64,000 bases of DNA, taken from the NCBI RefSeq assembly GCF_002161595.1, contig NZ_NFID01000003.1, positions 124,001-188,000 on the forward strand, written 5' to 3'. Origin of the DNA: Gemmiger sp. An50. Lineage in GTDB: Bacteria; Bacillota; Clostridia; Oscillospirales; Ruminococcaceae. The notes beneath the pieces were generated by a model. It did not search any database. It was not told the origin of the DNA and saw only the letters and a list, made by a program, of their open reading frames with translations. Positions 22,099 through 31,401 of this stretch are shown in pieces. Numbering within the stretch: position 1 is the stretch's first letter; each line of letters begins with the position of its first letter. A program made the position numbers and the translations under genes.

Positions 22099-23082
22099 AT
22101 GAACCTGAAACGTAATGTGAAATCCGTCCTCAAAGACCAGCGTGGTGTCACATTGGTCGAGCTGGTCATCGCATCCACCCTGCTGCTGATCCTGCTGGGG
22201 CTTGCTTACATGGTGTTTGCTCACCTGATGGGCGTGTACGACCGCACCGAACGCAAATGGCTGGTGGAACGGAATGTGCAGCAGACCATGAGCCAGGTGG
22301 AGCAGGCCATCGAAATGTCTTATCAGGCCGAGCTTTATGCTACGAATGCTTCGGTACCAACTGATAATAAGCTCTGTGTGATCTATCTGGATACCACTAC
22401 GGAACCTGGAAAACCCAGGCTCATGTTCAAGGATGCGGTCACAACCGAAAACCCGAATCCTGAACCGGTTCCGCTGAATGAGCTGCCGGTGAACTTCCAG
22501 CTGAGCAACAAAAAGCTGGATGGTTCCACCAGTCAGACCAAGGGCGATCTGCTTTATCTGGAGATCACTGCCCAGGATGACCAAATCGACTACAAGCTTT
22601 CCACGGCGGTGCATCTGCCCAACATTGTGCAGAGCGTGAAGGTCGCCGAAGGTGCGGGCAATGGCCCCTATACGGCCGTAACCTTCCAGCCTGCCGGTGA
22701 CGGCCCGCTGGATTTGGGTACCGGCGATATTACCACCGCGGGCTGCTTCATTGCCACCGCTGCTTATGGCGATTACGACCAGTCCGGCGTGATGCTGCTG
22801 CGGCGTTTCCGTGACCAGTGCCTGCTCACCAATGAGCCGGGCCAGTGGATGGTGGAAACCTATTACCGGCTGTCGCCGCCCATTGCGGACCAGATCGCCC
22901 AAAGCCCGCTGCTGCGGGCGGTGGTGCGCATCCTGCTGCTGCCGCTGGTGGGCTTTGCCACCGCGCTGCTGCACCCGCTGTTCTCGGTGGGCGTTGGCGC
23001 TGCCGGCGTGGCCGCGGTGCGGGCCGCAAAACCCCTTGCCCGCAGGCTGCGGCAAAGGTGGGGCGCAAGGCGCCGCCACTAA
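22099..23082 (+). CDS. Prepilin-like protein with C-terminal CFI-box domain
   Basis: The 327-residue product starts [16 protein letters not shown], followed by the type III signal cleavage site and helix ([11 protein letters not shown]...[12 protein letters not shown]), as in minor pilins of the PilW/PulJ kind. From about residue 215 it switches to the CFI-box-CTERM pattern: [41 protein letters not shown] and a hydrophobic tail with a basic end. The CFI-box domain occurs at C-termini of secreted or surface proteins; its role is unknown. The fusion with a prepilin start is unusual. Confidence 0.85.
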   Translation: MNLKRNVKSVLKDQRGVTLVELVIASTLLLILLGLAYMVFAHLMGVYDRTERKWLVERNVQQTMSQVEQAIEMSYQAELYATNASVPTDNKLCVIYLDTTTEPGKPRLMFKDAVTTENPNPEPVPLNELPVNFQLSNKKLDGSTSQTKGDLLYLEITAQDDQIDYKLSTAVHLPNIVQSVKVAEGAGNGPYTAVTFQPAGDGPLDLGTGDITTAGCFIATAAYGDYDQSGVMLLRRFRDQCLLTNEPGQWMVETYYRLSPPIADQIAQSPLLRAVVRILLLPLVGFATALLHPLFSVGVGAAGVAAVRAAKPLARRLRQRWGARRRH

Positions 23083-23224
23083 GGCTGTGCCGCTCGTTTG
23101 CCGCAGGGCGAACGGGGCGGCAGGGGCCGAACCCAACTTTTTTTCGATCTTTGGGCGCCGAAAAGTCAGAGGCGGCGCTTTGAAGATACATAAAAATTTC
23201 CAACAACGATGGAGGAGAACAATC

Positions 23225-23611
23225 ATGCAGAATTTGAAGAAGATCCTGAAGAACAAAAAGGGCTTTACTCTGGTAGAGCTGATGGTAGTTGTGGCCATCC
23301 TGGGCATCCTGGTTGCCGTGGCTGTGCCTGTGTACAACAATGTGACCGACGAGGCCAAGAGAAACACTTGTGATTCGAATGTCCGCACCATTGAGTCTGC
23401 TATTATGACTTATGAAATTAGCCATGACCCGATTGCTGCCTCGACGACAAATACCGGATTGAAAGGCTATCTGGTTCCCAATTATCTCGAAGAGATGCCC
23501 CAGTGCCCGTATGATGATGACAAGGAAACTGATGGCGGCGATTATTCTATCGATGCAAGTGGCAAGGTTGTTTGCAATGGATGCGGCGCTACTGAAGAGG
23601 ATGGCGAATAA
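23225..23611 (+). CDS. Type IV pilin (major pilin-like)
   Basis: The 128-residue product has a short basic leader ending NKKG, then FTLVELMVVVAILGILVAVAVPVY, the conserved N-terminal helix of type IV pilins with Glu5 after cleavage. The globular part has four cysteines, two of them in CNGCGA near the end, which could form disulfides or bind metal. The ATG follows ATGGAGGAG. It is processed by the peptidase encoded at 24937. Confidence 0.93.
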   Translation: MQNLKKILKNKKGFTLVELMVVVAILGILVAVAVPVYNNVTDEAKRNTCDSNVRTIESAIMTYEISHDPIAASTTNTGLKGYLVPNYLEEMPQCPYDDDKETDGGDYSIDASGKVVCNGCGATEEDGE

Positions 23612-23651
23612 CCCCACCCACCCCGGCCTTCTCTGACTGACTGGGCCGCAC

Positions 23652-23717
23652 GCCCCCGCAGAGCTTCTCTGCGGGGGCAGGCGGCAGAGCGCCCTTTTCC
23701 CTTTGCGGCAAAAGGGC
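23652..23717 (+). repeat. Two hairpins between pilin and ATPase genes
   Basis: GCCCCCGCAGA (23652-23662) pairs with TCTGCGGGGGC (23668-23678), and a second stem joins GCCCTTTT (about 23691) and AAAAGGGC (about 23710). They are probably partial terminators or mRNA stabilisers that favour pilin over ATPase. Confidence 0.5.
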
Positions 23718-23810
23718 CTTCTGCCCCCTGCCTCCGCGCTGATCGTATGCCCCGCGCGCCGTTTCGCGGCGCGCTTCATTTTTGTCATCCCAAAACAAGG
23801 AGTGTGCAAC

Positions 23811-24923
23811 ATGACCATATACAGCATCATCGAAAAAGCCCTGGAACGGGACCCCTCCGATATCCACATCTCGGCCGGTATGGTGCCCTACTGCCGGTGC
23901 GCCGGCCGCCTGGTGGAGCTGGACCTGCCCGCCACCACCGAGGAGGAGACCCTGGCCGCCGCCCATCAGCTGCTCACCCAGGCCCAGTTCGCCCAGCTGG
24001 AAGCAGAGGGCGAGGTGGATGTGTCCCTCTCGGTGCCGGATGCGGTGGTCACCGCCCTGGAGCAGGACAAGCCCGAGGAGGACCAGCAGCCCGGCACCCG
24101 TCTGCGCCTGAACGTGTTCCGCCAGCGGGGCAGCTATGCCATGGCCTTCCGCGTGCTGAACAAGCACATCCCCAGCTTTGAGGAGCTGGGCCTGCCCCAG
24201 AGCCAGATGGAGCATTTCTGCACCCTCACCAGCGGCCTTGTGCTGGTCACCGGCTCCACCGGTACCGGTAAAACCACCACCATCTCCGCCATGGTGGACT
24301 GGATGAACCGCAACCGTGCCTGCCACATCATCACCATCGAGGACCCCATCGAGTATTTCCACGAGCACCAGAAGGCCATCGTCCACCAGCGTGAGATCGG
24401 CCGCGATACCACCAGCTTCGGCAGCGCGCTGCGCAGCGCCCTCCGCCAGGACCCGGACGTGATCTTCATCGGTGAGATGCGCGATCTGGAGAGCATCTCC
24501 ATCGCCCTCACTGCCGCCGAGACCGGCCATCTGGTGCTGAGCACCCTGCACACCATCGGCTCCGCCAAGACCATCGACCGTATCATCGACGTCTTCCCGG
24601 ACAGCCAGCAGCAGCAGGTGCGCACCCAGCTTTCCATGGTGCTGCAGGGCATTCTGTCCCAGCAGCTGCTGCCCTCCATCGACGGCCGCCGCCGCGAGCT
24701 GGCCACCGAGCTGCTCATGATGACCCCCGCCGTGCGCAACCTCATCCGCGAGAACCGCATCCCCCAGATCCCCAACGCCATCCTCACCGGCGCGGCCCAG
24801 GGCATGCGCAGCATGGACGCAAATCTGCTGCAGCTGGTGCAGCAGGGCCGCGTTCACGCCGAGGAAGCCCGGCTGTATGCCTCCGCTCCGGACCGCTTCG
24901 ACGAGCTGGTCCGCCGCGGCTGA
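23811..24923 (+). CDS. pilT: Type IV pilus twitching motility ATPase PilT
   Basis: The 370-residue product starts MTIYSIIEKALERDPSDIHISAG, the PilT-type N-terminal domain. It has Walker A GSTGTGKTT, the aspartate box, Walker B DVIFIGEMRD, the histidine box GHLVLSTLHT, and a C-terminal arginine/QQL region (ILSQQLLPS). PilT hydrolyses ATP to retract pili. No PilB, PilC or PilMNO gene is in this window, so those must lie elsewhere, perhaps left of the inserted element. Confidence 0.93.
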   Translation: MTIYSIIEKALERDPSDIHISAGMVPYCRCAGRLVELDLPATTEEETLAAAHQLLTQAQFAQLEAEGEVDVSLSVPDAVVTALEQDKPEEDQQPGTRLRLNVFRQRGSYAMAFRVLNKHIPSFEELGLPQSQMEHFCTLTSGLVLVTGSTGTGKTTTISAMVDWMNRNRACHIITIEDPIEYFHEHQKAIVHQREIGRDTTSFGSALRSALRQDPDVIFIGEMRDLESISIALTAAETGHLVLSTLHTIGSAKTIDRIIDVFPDSQQQQVRTQLSMVLQGILSQQLLPSIDGRRRELATELLMMTPAVRNLIRENRIPQIPNAILTGAAQGMRSMDANLLQLVQQGRVHAEEARLYASAPDRFDELVRRG

Positions 24924-24936
24924 TGGAGGAACCCCA

Positions 24937-25695
24937 ATGGCATTGCTTTGGATCTATGTGTTTTTGTTCGGCCTGGTGATCGGCAGCTTTTTGAACGTGC
25001 TGGTCTACCGCCTTCCCCGTGAAATGCCCATTGCTCACGGGTTTTCCCAGTGCACCGGCTGCGGCCACCGGCTCTACCCCAAGGACCTGGTGCCCCTGTT
25101 CAGCTACCTGTTTCTGCGGGGTCGCTGCCGCTACTGCGGGGCGCACATCTCCTTCCAGTACCCGGCCGTGGAGCTGGCAAACGCTCTGCTCTGGCTGCTG
25201 TGCGCCGGGGTGTTCGGCTTTACCCCCCGGGCGCTGGCCGCCGCGCTGCTGTGCAGCTGCCTGCTCACCGTGCTGCTCATCGACTGGTTCCACCAGATCA
25301 TCCCGGATGTGATGTGCCTGGCCATTCTGGTCTGTGGCCTGGGCCTGTGGGCCGCGGGCGGCGGGCCGGACCTGACCGCCCGGCTGATCGGTTTTGTGGT
25401 CATCAGCGTGCCGCTGCTGCTGCTGGCGCTGCTCTCCGGCGGGCGGGCTATGGGCGGCGGCGACATCAAGCTTATGGCCGCGCTGGGCTTCTGCCTGGGC
25501 TGGCAGTGCACCATCCTCACCACCATGCTGGGCGCGCTGCTGGGCACGCTGGCGGTGGTGGTCCTTCGCCCCACACGTTTTGCCCTGGGGCGTGAGGTGT
25601 CCTTTGGCAGCTTTCTGGCGCTGGGCGGCATGATCGCCCTGTTCTGTGGCGACGGCATCATCGGCTGGTATCTTTCGCTGGTGATCGGCGCCTGA
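24937..25695 (+). CDS. pilD: Prepilin peptidase (type 4 leader peptidase)
   Basis: The 252-residue integral membrane protein has the two CxxC zinc-like pairs of the methylase/cysteine domain (CTGCGH and CRYCGA), the first catalytic aspartate region LIDWFHQIIPD, and the second in MGGGDIKLMAALG (GxGD type). At least seven hydrophobic helices are present. It cleaves the leader of the pilins encoded upstream. The ATG follows GATGGAGG and the gap to the ATPase gene is 13 bases. Confidence 0.94.
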   Translation: MALLWIYVFLFGLVIGSFLNVLVYRLPREMPIAHGFSQCTGCGHRLYPKDLVPLFSYLFLRGRCRYCGAHISFQYPAVELANALLWLLCAGVFGFTPRALAAALLCSCLLTVLLIDWFHQIIPDVMCLAILVCGLGLWAAGGGPDLTARLIGFVVISVPLLLLALLSGGRAMGGGDIKLMAALGFCLGWQCTILTTMLGALLGTLAVVVLRPTRFALGREVSFGSFLALGGMIALFCGDGIIGWYLSLVIGA

Positions 25696-25711
25696 GTCTT
25701 TTGTGTTTTCA

Positions 25712-25748
25712 TCCCCTGTTCGGTCTTGGCCGGGCAGGGGATTTTTGC
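25712..25748 (+). terminator. Terminator after prepilin peptidase gene
   Basis: CCCCTG (25713-25718) pairs with CAGGGG (25735-25740) with internal pairing, then ATTTTTG. Confidence 0.6.
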
Positions 25749-25822
25749 GTTCCGGAGCCGAGCGGCAGGGGAGAAAAAACGGCTGCCTGGAAAAATTTGA
25801 CAAAAAAATAACCGAAATCCTC

Positions 25823-25851
25823 TTGAATTTTGTGCGCATTTGGGGTAGGAT
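25823..25851 (+). promoter_or_regulatory. Promoter of the TetR/redox operon
   Basis: TTGAAT (25823-25828), 17 bases and TAGGAT (25846-25851) read towards the TetR gene. The operator palindrome begins 6 bases after the -10 box. Confidence 0.6.
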
Positions 25852-25856
25852 GATTA

Positions 25857-25878
25857 TAAAATAACACCTGTTATTTTA
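25857..25878. promoter_or_regulatory. Perfect 10-bp inverted repeat, probable TetR operator
   Basis: TAAAATAACA (25857-25866) and TGTTATTTTA (25869-25878) are perfect inverted copies with a 2-base centre. Size and symmetry suit a TetR dimer. It covers the likely transcription start of the gene it precedes. Confidence 0.8.
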
Positions 25879-25906
25879 CTGTGAAATGGGAAGGGAGGGA
25901 GCAGCG

Positions 25907-26497
25907 ATGCCGCCGCAAAAACGCATTTTCCAACAGGATATTCTGCAGGCCGCCGCCGAGCTGGTGGCCCAGCAGGGGCCGCAGGCGCTTTCGGTGCGCA
26001 GCCTGGCCCGGGCCATGGGCTGCTCCACCCAGCCCATCTACTCCGCCTTCGAGAGCATGGACGCCCTGCACACGGCCCTCATCGACTATGTACGGGAGCA
26101 TTATCTGCGGGCGCAGGCCAGCAGCTACAAGCAGGTGGCGCTGTCCTTTTTGAACTTCGCCCGCAGCCAGAAGAACCTGTTCCGGCTGGTCTATCTGCGC
26201 CAGCGTCCGGCGGGGGAGACCCTGTTCGAGGACCCCAACGCGGAGGAGACCATCCGCCAGCTGCAGGCCAGCCTGGAGCTGAGCGGGGAAAAGGCCACCG
26301 AGCTGCACCGGCGCATGGTCTATTACTGCTATTCCATGGCGGTGATGATGGCCACCGGTTATCTGGAGTTTTCGGAGGAGGAGATCGACCGGGAGCTCAC
26401 CGAGTATTACCGCATCGTATTAAGCTACTATAAGCAGGTGAAAAGCGAAGAGGAGCTGCAGCACTGGCTGTACCGGTCGCGGAACCTGTTGGGATAA
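25907..26497 (+). CDS. TetR/AcrR family transcriptional regulator
   Basis: The 196-residue product has the TetR N-terminal HTH (ILQAAAELVAQQG, LSVRSLARAMGCSTQPIYSAFESMDAL) and a helical ligand domain of normal length. The ATG at 25907 follows GGGAGGGAG; an ATG 21 bases earlier lies in the ribosome site itself. It is the first gene of an operon with three oxidoreductases and probably represses it through the palindrome upstream. The ligand is likely the substrate or product of that pathway. Confidence 0.92.
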   Translation: MPPQKRIFQQDILQAAAELVAQQGPQALSVRSLARAMGCSTQPIYSAFESMDALHTALIDYVREHYLRAQASSYKQVALSFLNFARSQKNLFRLVYLRQRPAGETLFEDPNAEETIRQLQASLELSGEKATELHRRMVYYCYSMAVMMATGYLEFSEEEIDRELTEYYRIVLSYYKQVKSEEELQHWLYRSRNLLG

Positions 26498-26514
26498 ACC
26501 AAAGGAGGAACACT

Positions 26515-28068
26515 ATGGCAACAAATGCAAACAAGGCCTATGACGTGGTGGTCATCGGCGCAGGCAACGGCGGCCTGGTGGCAGCCATTCGGGTGCTGCA
26601 GGCGGGCTATTCCTGCCTGCTGCTGGAAAAGCACAACCTGCCCGGCGGCTTCGCCACCAGCTTCAAGCGGGGCCGCTTCGAGTTCGAGGCCAGCCTGCAC
26701 GAGCTGAACGATTTCGGCTCCGCCGAGGACCCCGGCGACATCCGCACCCTCTTCCGCAGCCTGGGCGTGGAGGACAAGATCGACTGGGTGCGCATCCCCG
26801 AGGCCTACCACCTGATCACCACCGACAAAAAATACAACTGCGTGATGCCCTTCGGCATCCAGGCCTTCATCGATAAGATGGAGGAATACTGTCCCGGCAG
26901 CCGCAAGTCCATGACCGAGTTCTTCGAGCTGTGCAACGAGGTGCGGGACGCTCAGACCTACTCCAACTCGGTGAACGGCAACACCGACTCCGAGTATATG
27001 AAGAAGAACTTCCCCAACTTCATCAAGGCGGGCAGCTACTCGGTGAATCAGGTGCTGGACGCGCTGAAAATGCCCGAAAAGGCCAAGGACATCCTGAACG
27101 CCTACTGGTGCTACCTGGGTGTGGACTGCGACCGCATGAGCTTTTTGCACTACGGCTCCATGGTCATCCGCTACATCACCCGGGATGCCTGGATGCCCAA
27201 GATGCGCTCCCACGAGATCAGCCTTGCGCTGGATACCCGCATCCGGGAGCTGGGCGGCGACATCTGGTACCAGTCCGAGGCCGAGACCATTCTGGCGGAC
27301 GACGCGGGCCACATCCGCGGTGTGAAACTGACCGACGGTAAGGTGATCGAGACCCGCCACGTGATCGCCAACTGCTCGCCGCACCTGGTCTTCGGCAAGA
27401 TGCTGGAGAAGAAGGCGGTCACCGAGCAGATGGTGCGCGCCACCAACAGCCGCACCTTCGCGGGCCGCGGCTTCAGCCTGTTCCTGGGCCTGAACCGCTC
27501 GGCCGAGGAGCTGGGCATCACCAGCCACAACTACTTTATCTACGACACCGCCGACACCGTGAAGCAGTACGACCTGATGCGCAAGGTGAGCACCAACCAC
27601 GTGCAGGCTACCGTGTGCCTGAACAACGCCTACCCGGAATGCTCCCCTGAGGGCACCTGCATGATGTACTTCACCACCATGTTCATGTCCGACGACTGGG
27701 GCAACGTGACCGAGGAGGACTACTTCAAGGCCAAGGACCGGGTGGCTGACGATATGATCCGGGTATTCGAGCGGGAGACCGGCTGCAAGATACGGGATGC
27801 CATCGAGGAGATCTGCGTGGCATCGCCCACCACCTACGCCCGCTACTGCGGCCATCCCGAGGGCGTGATCTACGGCTATGAGACCGCCGAGTGGGACAGC
27901 CTGATGCCCCGCATGATGATGATGAAGGAGGATGCGCTGATGAGCCCCGGCCTGCGTTTCGCGGGCGGCTACGCCATGCGCTCCAGCGGCTACTCCAGCG
28001 CGTATGTGTCGGGTGATCTGTCCGGCCGTCAAACGGTGGGCGATTTGAAGAAGGAGGCGAAGGCGTAA
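26515..28068 (+). CDS. FAD-dependent oxidoreductase, phytoene desaturase (CrtI)-like
   Basis: The 517-residue product has an N-terminal FAD dinucleotide fold (VVVIGAGNGGLVAAIRVLQAG, with acidic end LLLEK), the LPGGFATSF motif of the CrtI/amine oxidase superfamily, a central variable substrate domain and the C-terminal FAD motif GLRFAGGYAMRSSGYSSAYVSG. Relatives desaturate, saturate or isomerise polyenes and other hydrophobic molecules. No carotenoid genes are nearby. It is 17 bases after the TetR gene; the next gene begins at its stop codon. Confidence 0.87.
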   Translation: MATNANKAYDVVVIGAGNGGLVAAIRVLQAGYSCLLLEKHNLPGGFATSFKRGRFEFEASLHELNDFGSAEDPGDIRTLFRSLGVEDKIDWVRIPEAYHLITTDKKYNCVMPFGIQAFIDKMEEYCPGSRKSMTEFFELCNEVRDAQTYSNSVNGNTDSEYMKKNFPNFIKAGSYSVNQVLDALKMPEKAKDILNAYWCYLGVDCDRMSFLHYGSMVIRYITRDAWMPKMRSHEISLALDTRIRELGGDIWYQSEAETILADDAGHIRGVKLTDGKVIETRHVIANCSPHLVFGKMLEKKAVTEQMVRATNSRTFAGRGFSLFLGLNRSAEELGITSHNYFIYDTADTVKQYDLMRKVSTNHVQATVCLNNAYPECSPEGTCMMYFTTMFMSDDWGNVTEEDYFKAKDRVADDMIRVFERETGCKIRDAIEEICVASPTTYARYCGHPEGVIYGYETAEWDSLMPRMMMMKEDALMSPGLRFAGGYAMRSSGYSSAYVSGDLSGRQTVGDLKKEAKA

Positions 28069-29234
28069 TGAATTTCAAGAAACAGCCTTTTGGTTTTATG
28101 GATATGCTGCGGTTTAAAAAGCTGGTGCCCAACCGCCGCAAGATGCTGGCGGAAGGCCCCAACACCCCGCTGCCGCAGGAATACCGCACCAACACCCTGG
28201 CGAAGAAGCTGCACCCCGGCTACATGCGGGTGGAGCTGACCGCCGCCCGCCCCCTGACCGGCACCATCCGGGAGCTGACCTTCCGCCGGGTGGACGGCGA
28301 GGCCTTCTCCTTCTTCCGGGCCGGCCAGTACGCCTCCATCCAGGTGAAGATCGGCGACAGCCTGGTCAGCCGCCCCTATTCCATCGTGTCCAGTCCCCGG
28401 CAGGCCCTGGCGGGCGAGCTGGTGCTGGCGGTGGAGAACGCGGGCTTTGTGTCCGGCTATCTGACCCAGAAGGCCCAGGTGGGCGAACGCTTTGTGATGA
28501 CCGAGCCCTCCGGAGAGTTCCACTACGAGACCCTGCGGGACAGCCGCAGCATCGTGTGCATCGCGGGCGGCAGCGGCATCACCCCCTTCATGTCCATGGC
28601 CTCCAGCCTGGCCGACGGGGATGAGGACTACCAGATGACCCTGTTCTACGGCGCGCGCACCGCGGACCAGCTGGCCTACCGGACCGAGCTGGACCAGCTG
28701 ACCGCCCGCTGCAAGAGCCTGAAGGTGGTCTACGTGCTCAGCGACGAGGAGTGCCCCGGCTGCGAAAAGGGCTTTGTGACCGCCAAGCTGATGGAACAGT
28801 ATGCGGATGTTGCCGCCAGCACCTTCTTTTTGTGCGGCCCGCAGGCCATGTACGACTTTGTGGAAAAGGAGCTGGCCCCCTACGGCCTGCCGAAAAAGGC
28901 GGTCCACCGGGACGCGGGCTGCTGCGGCGACCTGTCGGTGGAGAATCCCGCCAAGTTCACCCTGACCGTACACATGCGGGACGAGGTGTACACCATTCCC
29001 GCCATGCAGAACGAGACCCTGCTCACCGCAATGGAGCGGGCGGGCCTGAACGCCCCCAACAAGTGCCGGGCGGGCGGCTGCGGCTTCTGCCACAGCAAGT
29101 GGCTGGCCGGTGAATACCATGTGGCCGAAGGCCGGGACGGCCGCCGGGAAGCGGACCGGAAGTTCGGCTTCATCCACCCTTGTGTGACCTACCCGCTGAG
29201 CGATATGGAGATCGACGTGCCGGTGGCCTACTGA
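28068..29234 (+). CDS. Ferredoxin reductase-like flavoprotein with 2Fe-2S domain
   Basis: The 388-residue product has an FAD-binding FR-type domain (RPYSIVSSP, about residues 100-108), an NAD(P)-binding domain (AGGSGITPFMSMA; CGPQAMYDFVEKEL) and a C-terminal plant-type 2Fe-2S domain (CRAGGCGFC, last cysteine in HPCVTYP). This is the phenol hydroxylase or vanillate demethylase reductase layout. The start codon overlaps the stop of the CrtI-like gene. It probably feeds electrons from NAD(P)H to one of its two operon partners. Confidence 0.9.
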   Translation: MNFKKQPFGFMDMLRFKKLVPNRRKMLAEGPNTPLPQEYRTNTLAKKLHPGYMRVELTAARPLTGTIRELTFRRVDGEAFSFFRAGQYASIQVKIGDSLVSRPYSIVSSPRQALAGELVLAVENAGFVSGYLTQKAQVGERFVMTEPSGEFHYETLRDSRSIVCIAGGSGITPFMSMASSLADGDEDYQMTLFYGARTADQLAYRTELDQLTARCKSLKVVYVLSDEECPGCEKGFVTAKLMEQYADVAASTFFLCGPQAMYDFVEKELAPYGLPKKAVHRDAGCCGDLSVENPAKFTLTVHMRDEVYTIPAMQNETLLTAMERAGLNAPNKCRAGGCGFCHSKWLAGEYHVAEGRDGRREADRKFGFIHPCVTYPLSDMEIDVPVAY

Positions 29235-29260
29235 GCAACAAAAGAGGAGGAATCATCCCA

Positions 29261-31312
29261 ATGGATCAGCGTTATGAACCCTTGTTCACCCCCTGGAAAA
29301 TCGGCAATGTGGAGATGAAAAACCGCATCGTGATGTGCCCCATGGGCGGCACCTCGCTGTTCGGCTGGATGGAACCCAACCACTTCGACAAGGTGGCGGC
29401 GGAGTTCTTTCTGAACATCGCCCACAACAACGTGGGCCTGATCATCCCCGGCATCGCCCCTCTGCGGGACCCCATCGGCGGCCGGTGGCTGTATCAGAAC
29501 CCGGGCATGTTCAAGGAGCTGAAGGCCTACATGGAGCAGATCCATGCCACCGGCGCCAAGCTGTTCGTGCAGCTCACCGCCGGCTTCGGCCGCAGCTTTG
29601 CCATCACTGACCATCTGAGCATCCTGCTGCGCAACAAGGCGCTGGGCACCCTGGCCAAGCCCATCGTGGACGCCTCGTTCCTGTGCGCGTCTCCCAGTGA
29701 GCTGCCTTCCCGCTGGGCCGAGGACGTGATGTGCCGGCCCATCACCAAGGAGGAGATCCACCAGCTGGTGGAGGCCTTCGCCAAGACCGCCAAGCTGTGC
29801 AAGGCGGCGGGCGTGGACGGCGTGGAGGTGCATGCGGTGCATGAGGGCTACCTGATGGACCAGTTCACCCTGCCTTACACCAACCAGCGCACCGACGAAT
29901 ACGGCGGCAGCTTTGAAAACCGCTACCGGTTCGCGGTGGAGACGGTGCATGCCATCAAAAAGGCCTGCGGCAAGGACTACCCGGTTTCGCTGCGGTACTC
30001 GGTGCTGAGCAAGACCAAGGGCCTGTGCAAGGGCGCGGTGCCCGGCGAGGAGTACACCGAGGTGGGCCGCGACATGGCCGAGAGCGAGCGGGCAGCCCGG
30101 TACCTGCAGGAGGCCGGCTACGACATGCTCAACGCGGACAACGGCACCTACGATGCCTGGTACTGGGCCCATCCGCCCCAGTACATGCCCCAGAACTGCA
30201 ACCTGGATGACGTGGCCCACATCCGCAAATTTGTGGACATCCCGGTGGTCTGCGCCGGACGCATGACCCCGGAGGCAGGTGCGCAGGCCATCGCCGCGGG
30301 CCAGATCGACGGTATGGGTGTGGCCCGGCAGTTCCTGGTGGACGGCGCCTGGGTCACCAAGCTGAAGGAGGGCAGGGAAGAGGACATTCAGCCCTGCATC
30401 TGCTGCCACAACGGCTGCTTCGCCCTGGCTCACTACAAGGGCGTGGCCAACGACGAGGACTTTAACGACGTGCTGCACATGGCCCGCTGTGCGCTGAATC
30501 CCACCACCATGCAGGGCCATAAATACGACATCCTGCCCGCAAAGAAGCCCAAGACCATCGCGGTGGTCGGCGGCGGCATCGGCGGTATGGAGGCCGCCCG
30601 CATCGCCACTCTGCGGGGCCATAAGGTGACCATCTACGAGAAGACCGACCGTCTGGGCGGTGTGTTCATCGCCGCCGCCGCACCGGACTTCAAGGAGAAG
30701 GACAAGGAGCTGATTCAGTGGTACCGCCGCCAGATCGAGCAGCTGAAGATTCCGGTGAAGTTCAACACCAACGTGACCGATCTTGCCCAGCTCAAGGCGG
30801 ACGAGGTCATCGTGGCCACCGGCGCGGCTGCCCGCAAGCTGCCCATCCCCGGCGCGGACCGGGCCATGGACGCGGTGGACTATCTGGAGGGCAAGCCGGT
30901 GGGCCAGCGTGTGGTCATCATCGGCGGCGGCCTGAGCGGCTGCGAGATCGCCTATGATCTGTACCGCAAGGGCAAGACCCCCGTCATCGTGGAGGCCAAG
31001 AACGACCTGATGGCGGTGCGCGGCCTGTGCCTGGCCAACTCCTCCTACCTGCGGGACTTCTTCGAGGCCAACCGGGTAGAAGTCCACCTGGAAAGCAGCG
31101 TGGAGAAGATCGACGCCAATGGTGTGACCGTGAAGGGCAAGAACGGCGCAAGCCAGACCCTGGCAGCGGACGATGTGATTCTGGCCGTGGGCTACACCCC
31201 GGCCCCGGCTTTTGCCAAGGGCCGTCATGTACATGTGATCGGCGATGCCTGCAAGGTGGGCAACCTGCGCACCGTGATCTGGCAGGCCTGGAAGGTGGCC
31301 GAGCGGCTGTAA
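29261..31312 (+). CDS. NADH:flavin oxidoreductase (old yellow enzyme / BaiCD-like)
   Basis: The 683-residue product starts MDQRYEPLFTPWKIGN after AAAGAGGAGG. It has an FMN TIM barrel with the active-site region VEVHAVHEGYLMDQF and NQRTDEYGGS, a 4Fe-4S motif CICCHNGCF plus a later cysteine in MARCALNP, an FAD motif VVGGGIGGMEAAR and an NAD(P) motif VVIIGGGLSGCEIAYD. Family members reduce activated C=C bonds of enoyl-CoA, bile acids, steroids, flavonoids or bilirubin. It ends the TetR operon. A related truncated copy lies at 1-1323. Confidence 0.93.
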   Translation: MDQRYEPLFTPWKIGNVEMKNRIVMCPMGGTSLFGWMEPNHFDKVAAEFFLNIAHNNVGLIIPGIAPLRDPIGGRWLYQNPGMFKELKAYMEQIHATGAKLFVQLTAGFGRSFAITDHLSILLRNKALGTLAKPIVDASFLCASPSELPSRWAEDVMCRPITKEEIHQLVEAFAKTAKLCKAAGVDGVEVHAVHEGYLMDQFTLPYTNQRTDEYGGSFENRYRFAVETVHAIKKACGKDYPVSLRYSVLSKTKGLCKGAVPGEEYTEVGRDMAESERAARYLQEAGYDMLNADNGTYDAWYWAHPPQYMPQNCNLDDVAHIRKFVDIPVVCAGRMTPEAGAQAIAAGQIDGMGVARQFLVDGAWVTKLKEGREEDIQPCICCHNGCFALAHYKGVANDEDFNDVLHMARCALNPTTMQGHKYDILPAKKPKTIAVVGGGIGGMEAARIATLRGHKVTIYEKTDRLGGVFIAAAAPDFKEKDKELIQWYRRQIEQLKIPVKFNTNVTDLAQLKADEVIVATGAAARKLPIPGADRAMDAVDYLEGKPVGQRVVIIGGGLSGCEIAYDLYRKGKTPVIVEAKNDLMAVRGLCLANSSYLRDFFEANRVEVHLESSVEKIDANGVTVKGKNGASQTLAADDVILAVGYTPAPAFAKGRHVHVIGDACKVGNLRTVIWQAWKVAERL

Positions 31313-31336
31313 TCAAACCGCGCTGCATTAAAATGT

Positions 31337-31390
31337 AAAAACGATCCCTTCGGGAATCCGGCAGACCGCCGGCCCCGGGGGGATCGTTTT
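31337..31390. terminator. Terminator between convergent genes
   Basis: AAAACGATCCC (31337-31347) pairs with GGGATCGTTTT (31380-31390); inner pairing CCGGCAG/CGCCGG is also present. It can serve both the redox operon and the leftward PHP operon. Confidence 0.8.
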
Positions 31391-31401
31391 CTTGTTTCTT
31401 T

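Noticed and set aside
23083-23224. Gene between the CFI-box prepilin and the major pilin
   Set aside because: Only 142 bases, no start with a ribosome site; looks like spacer and leader.
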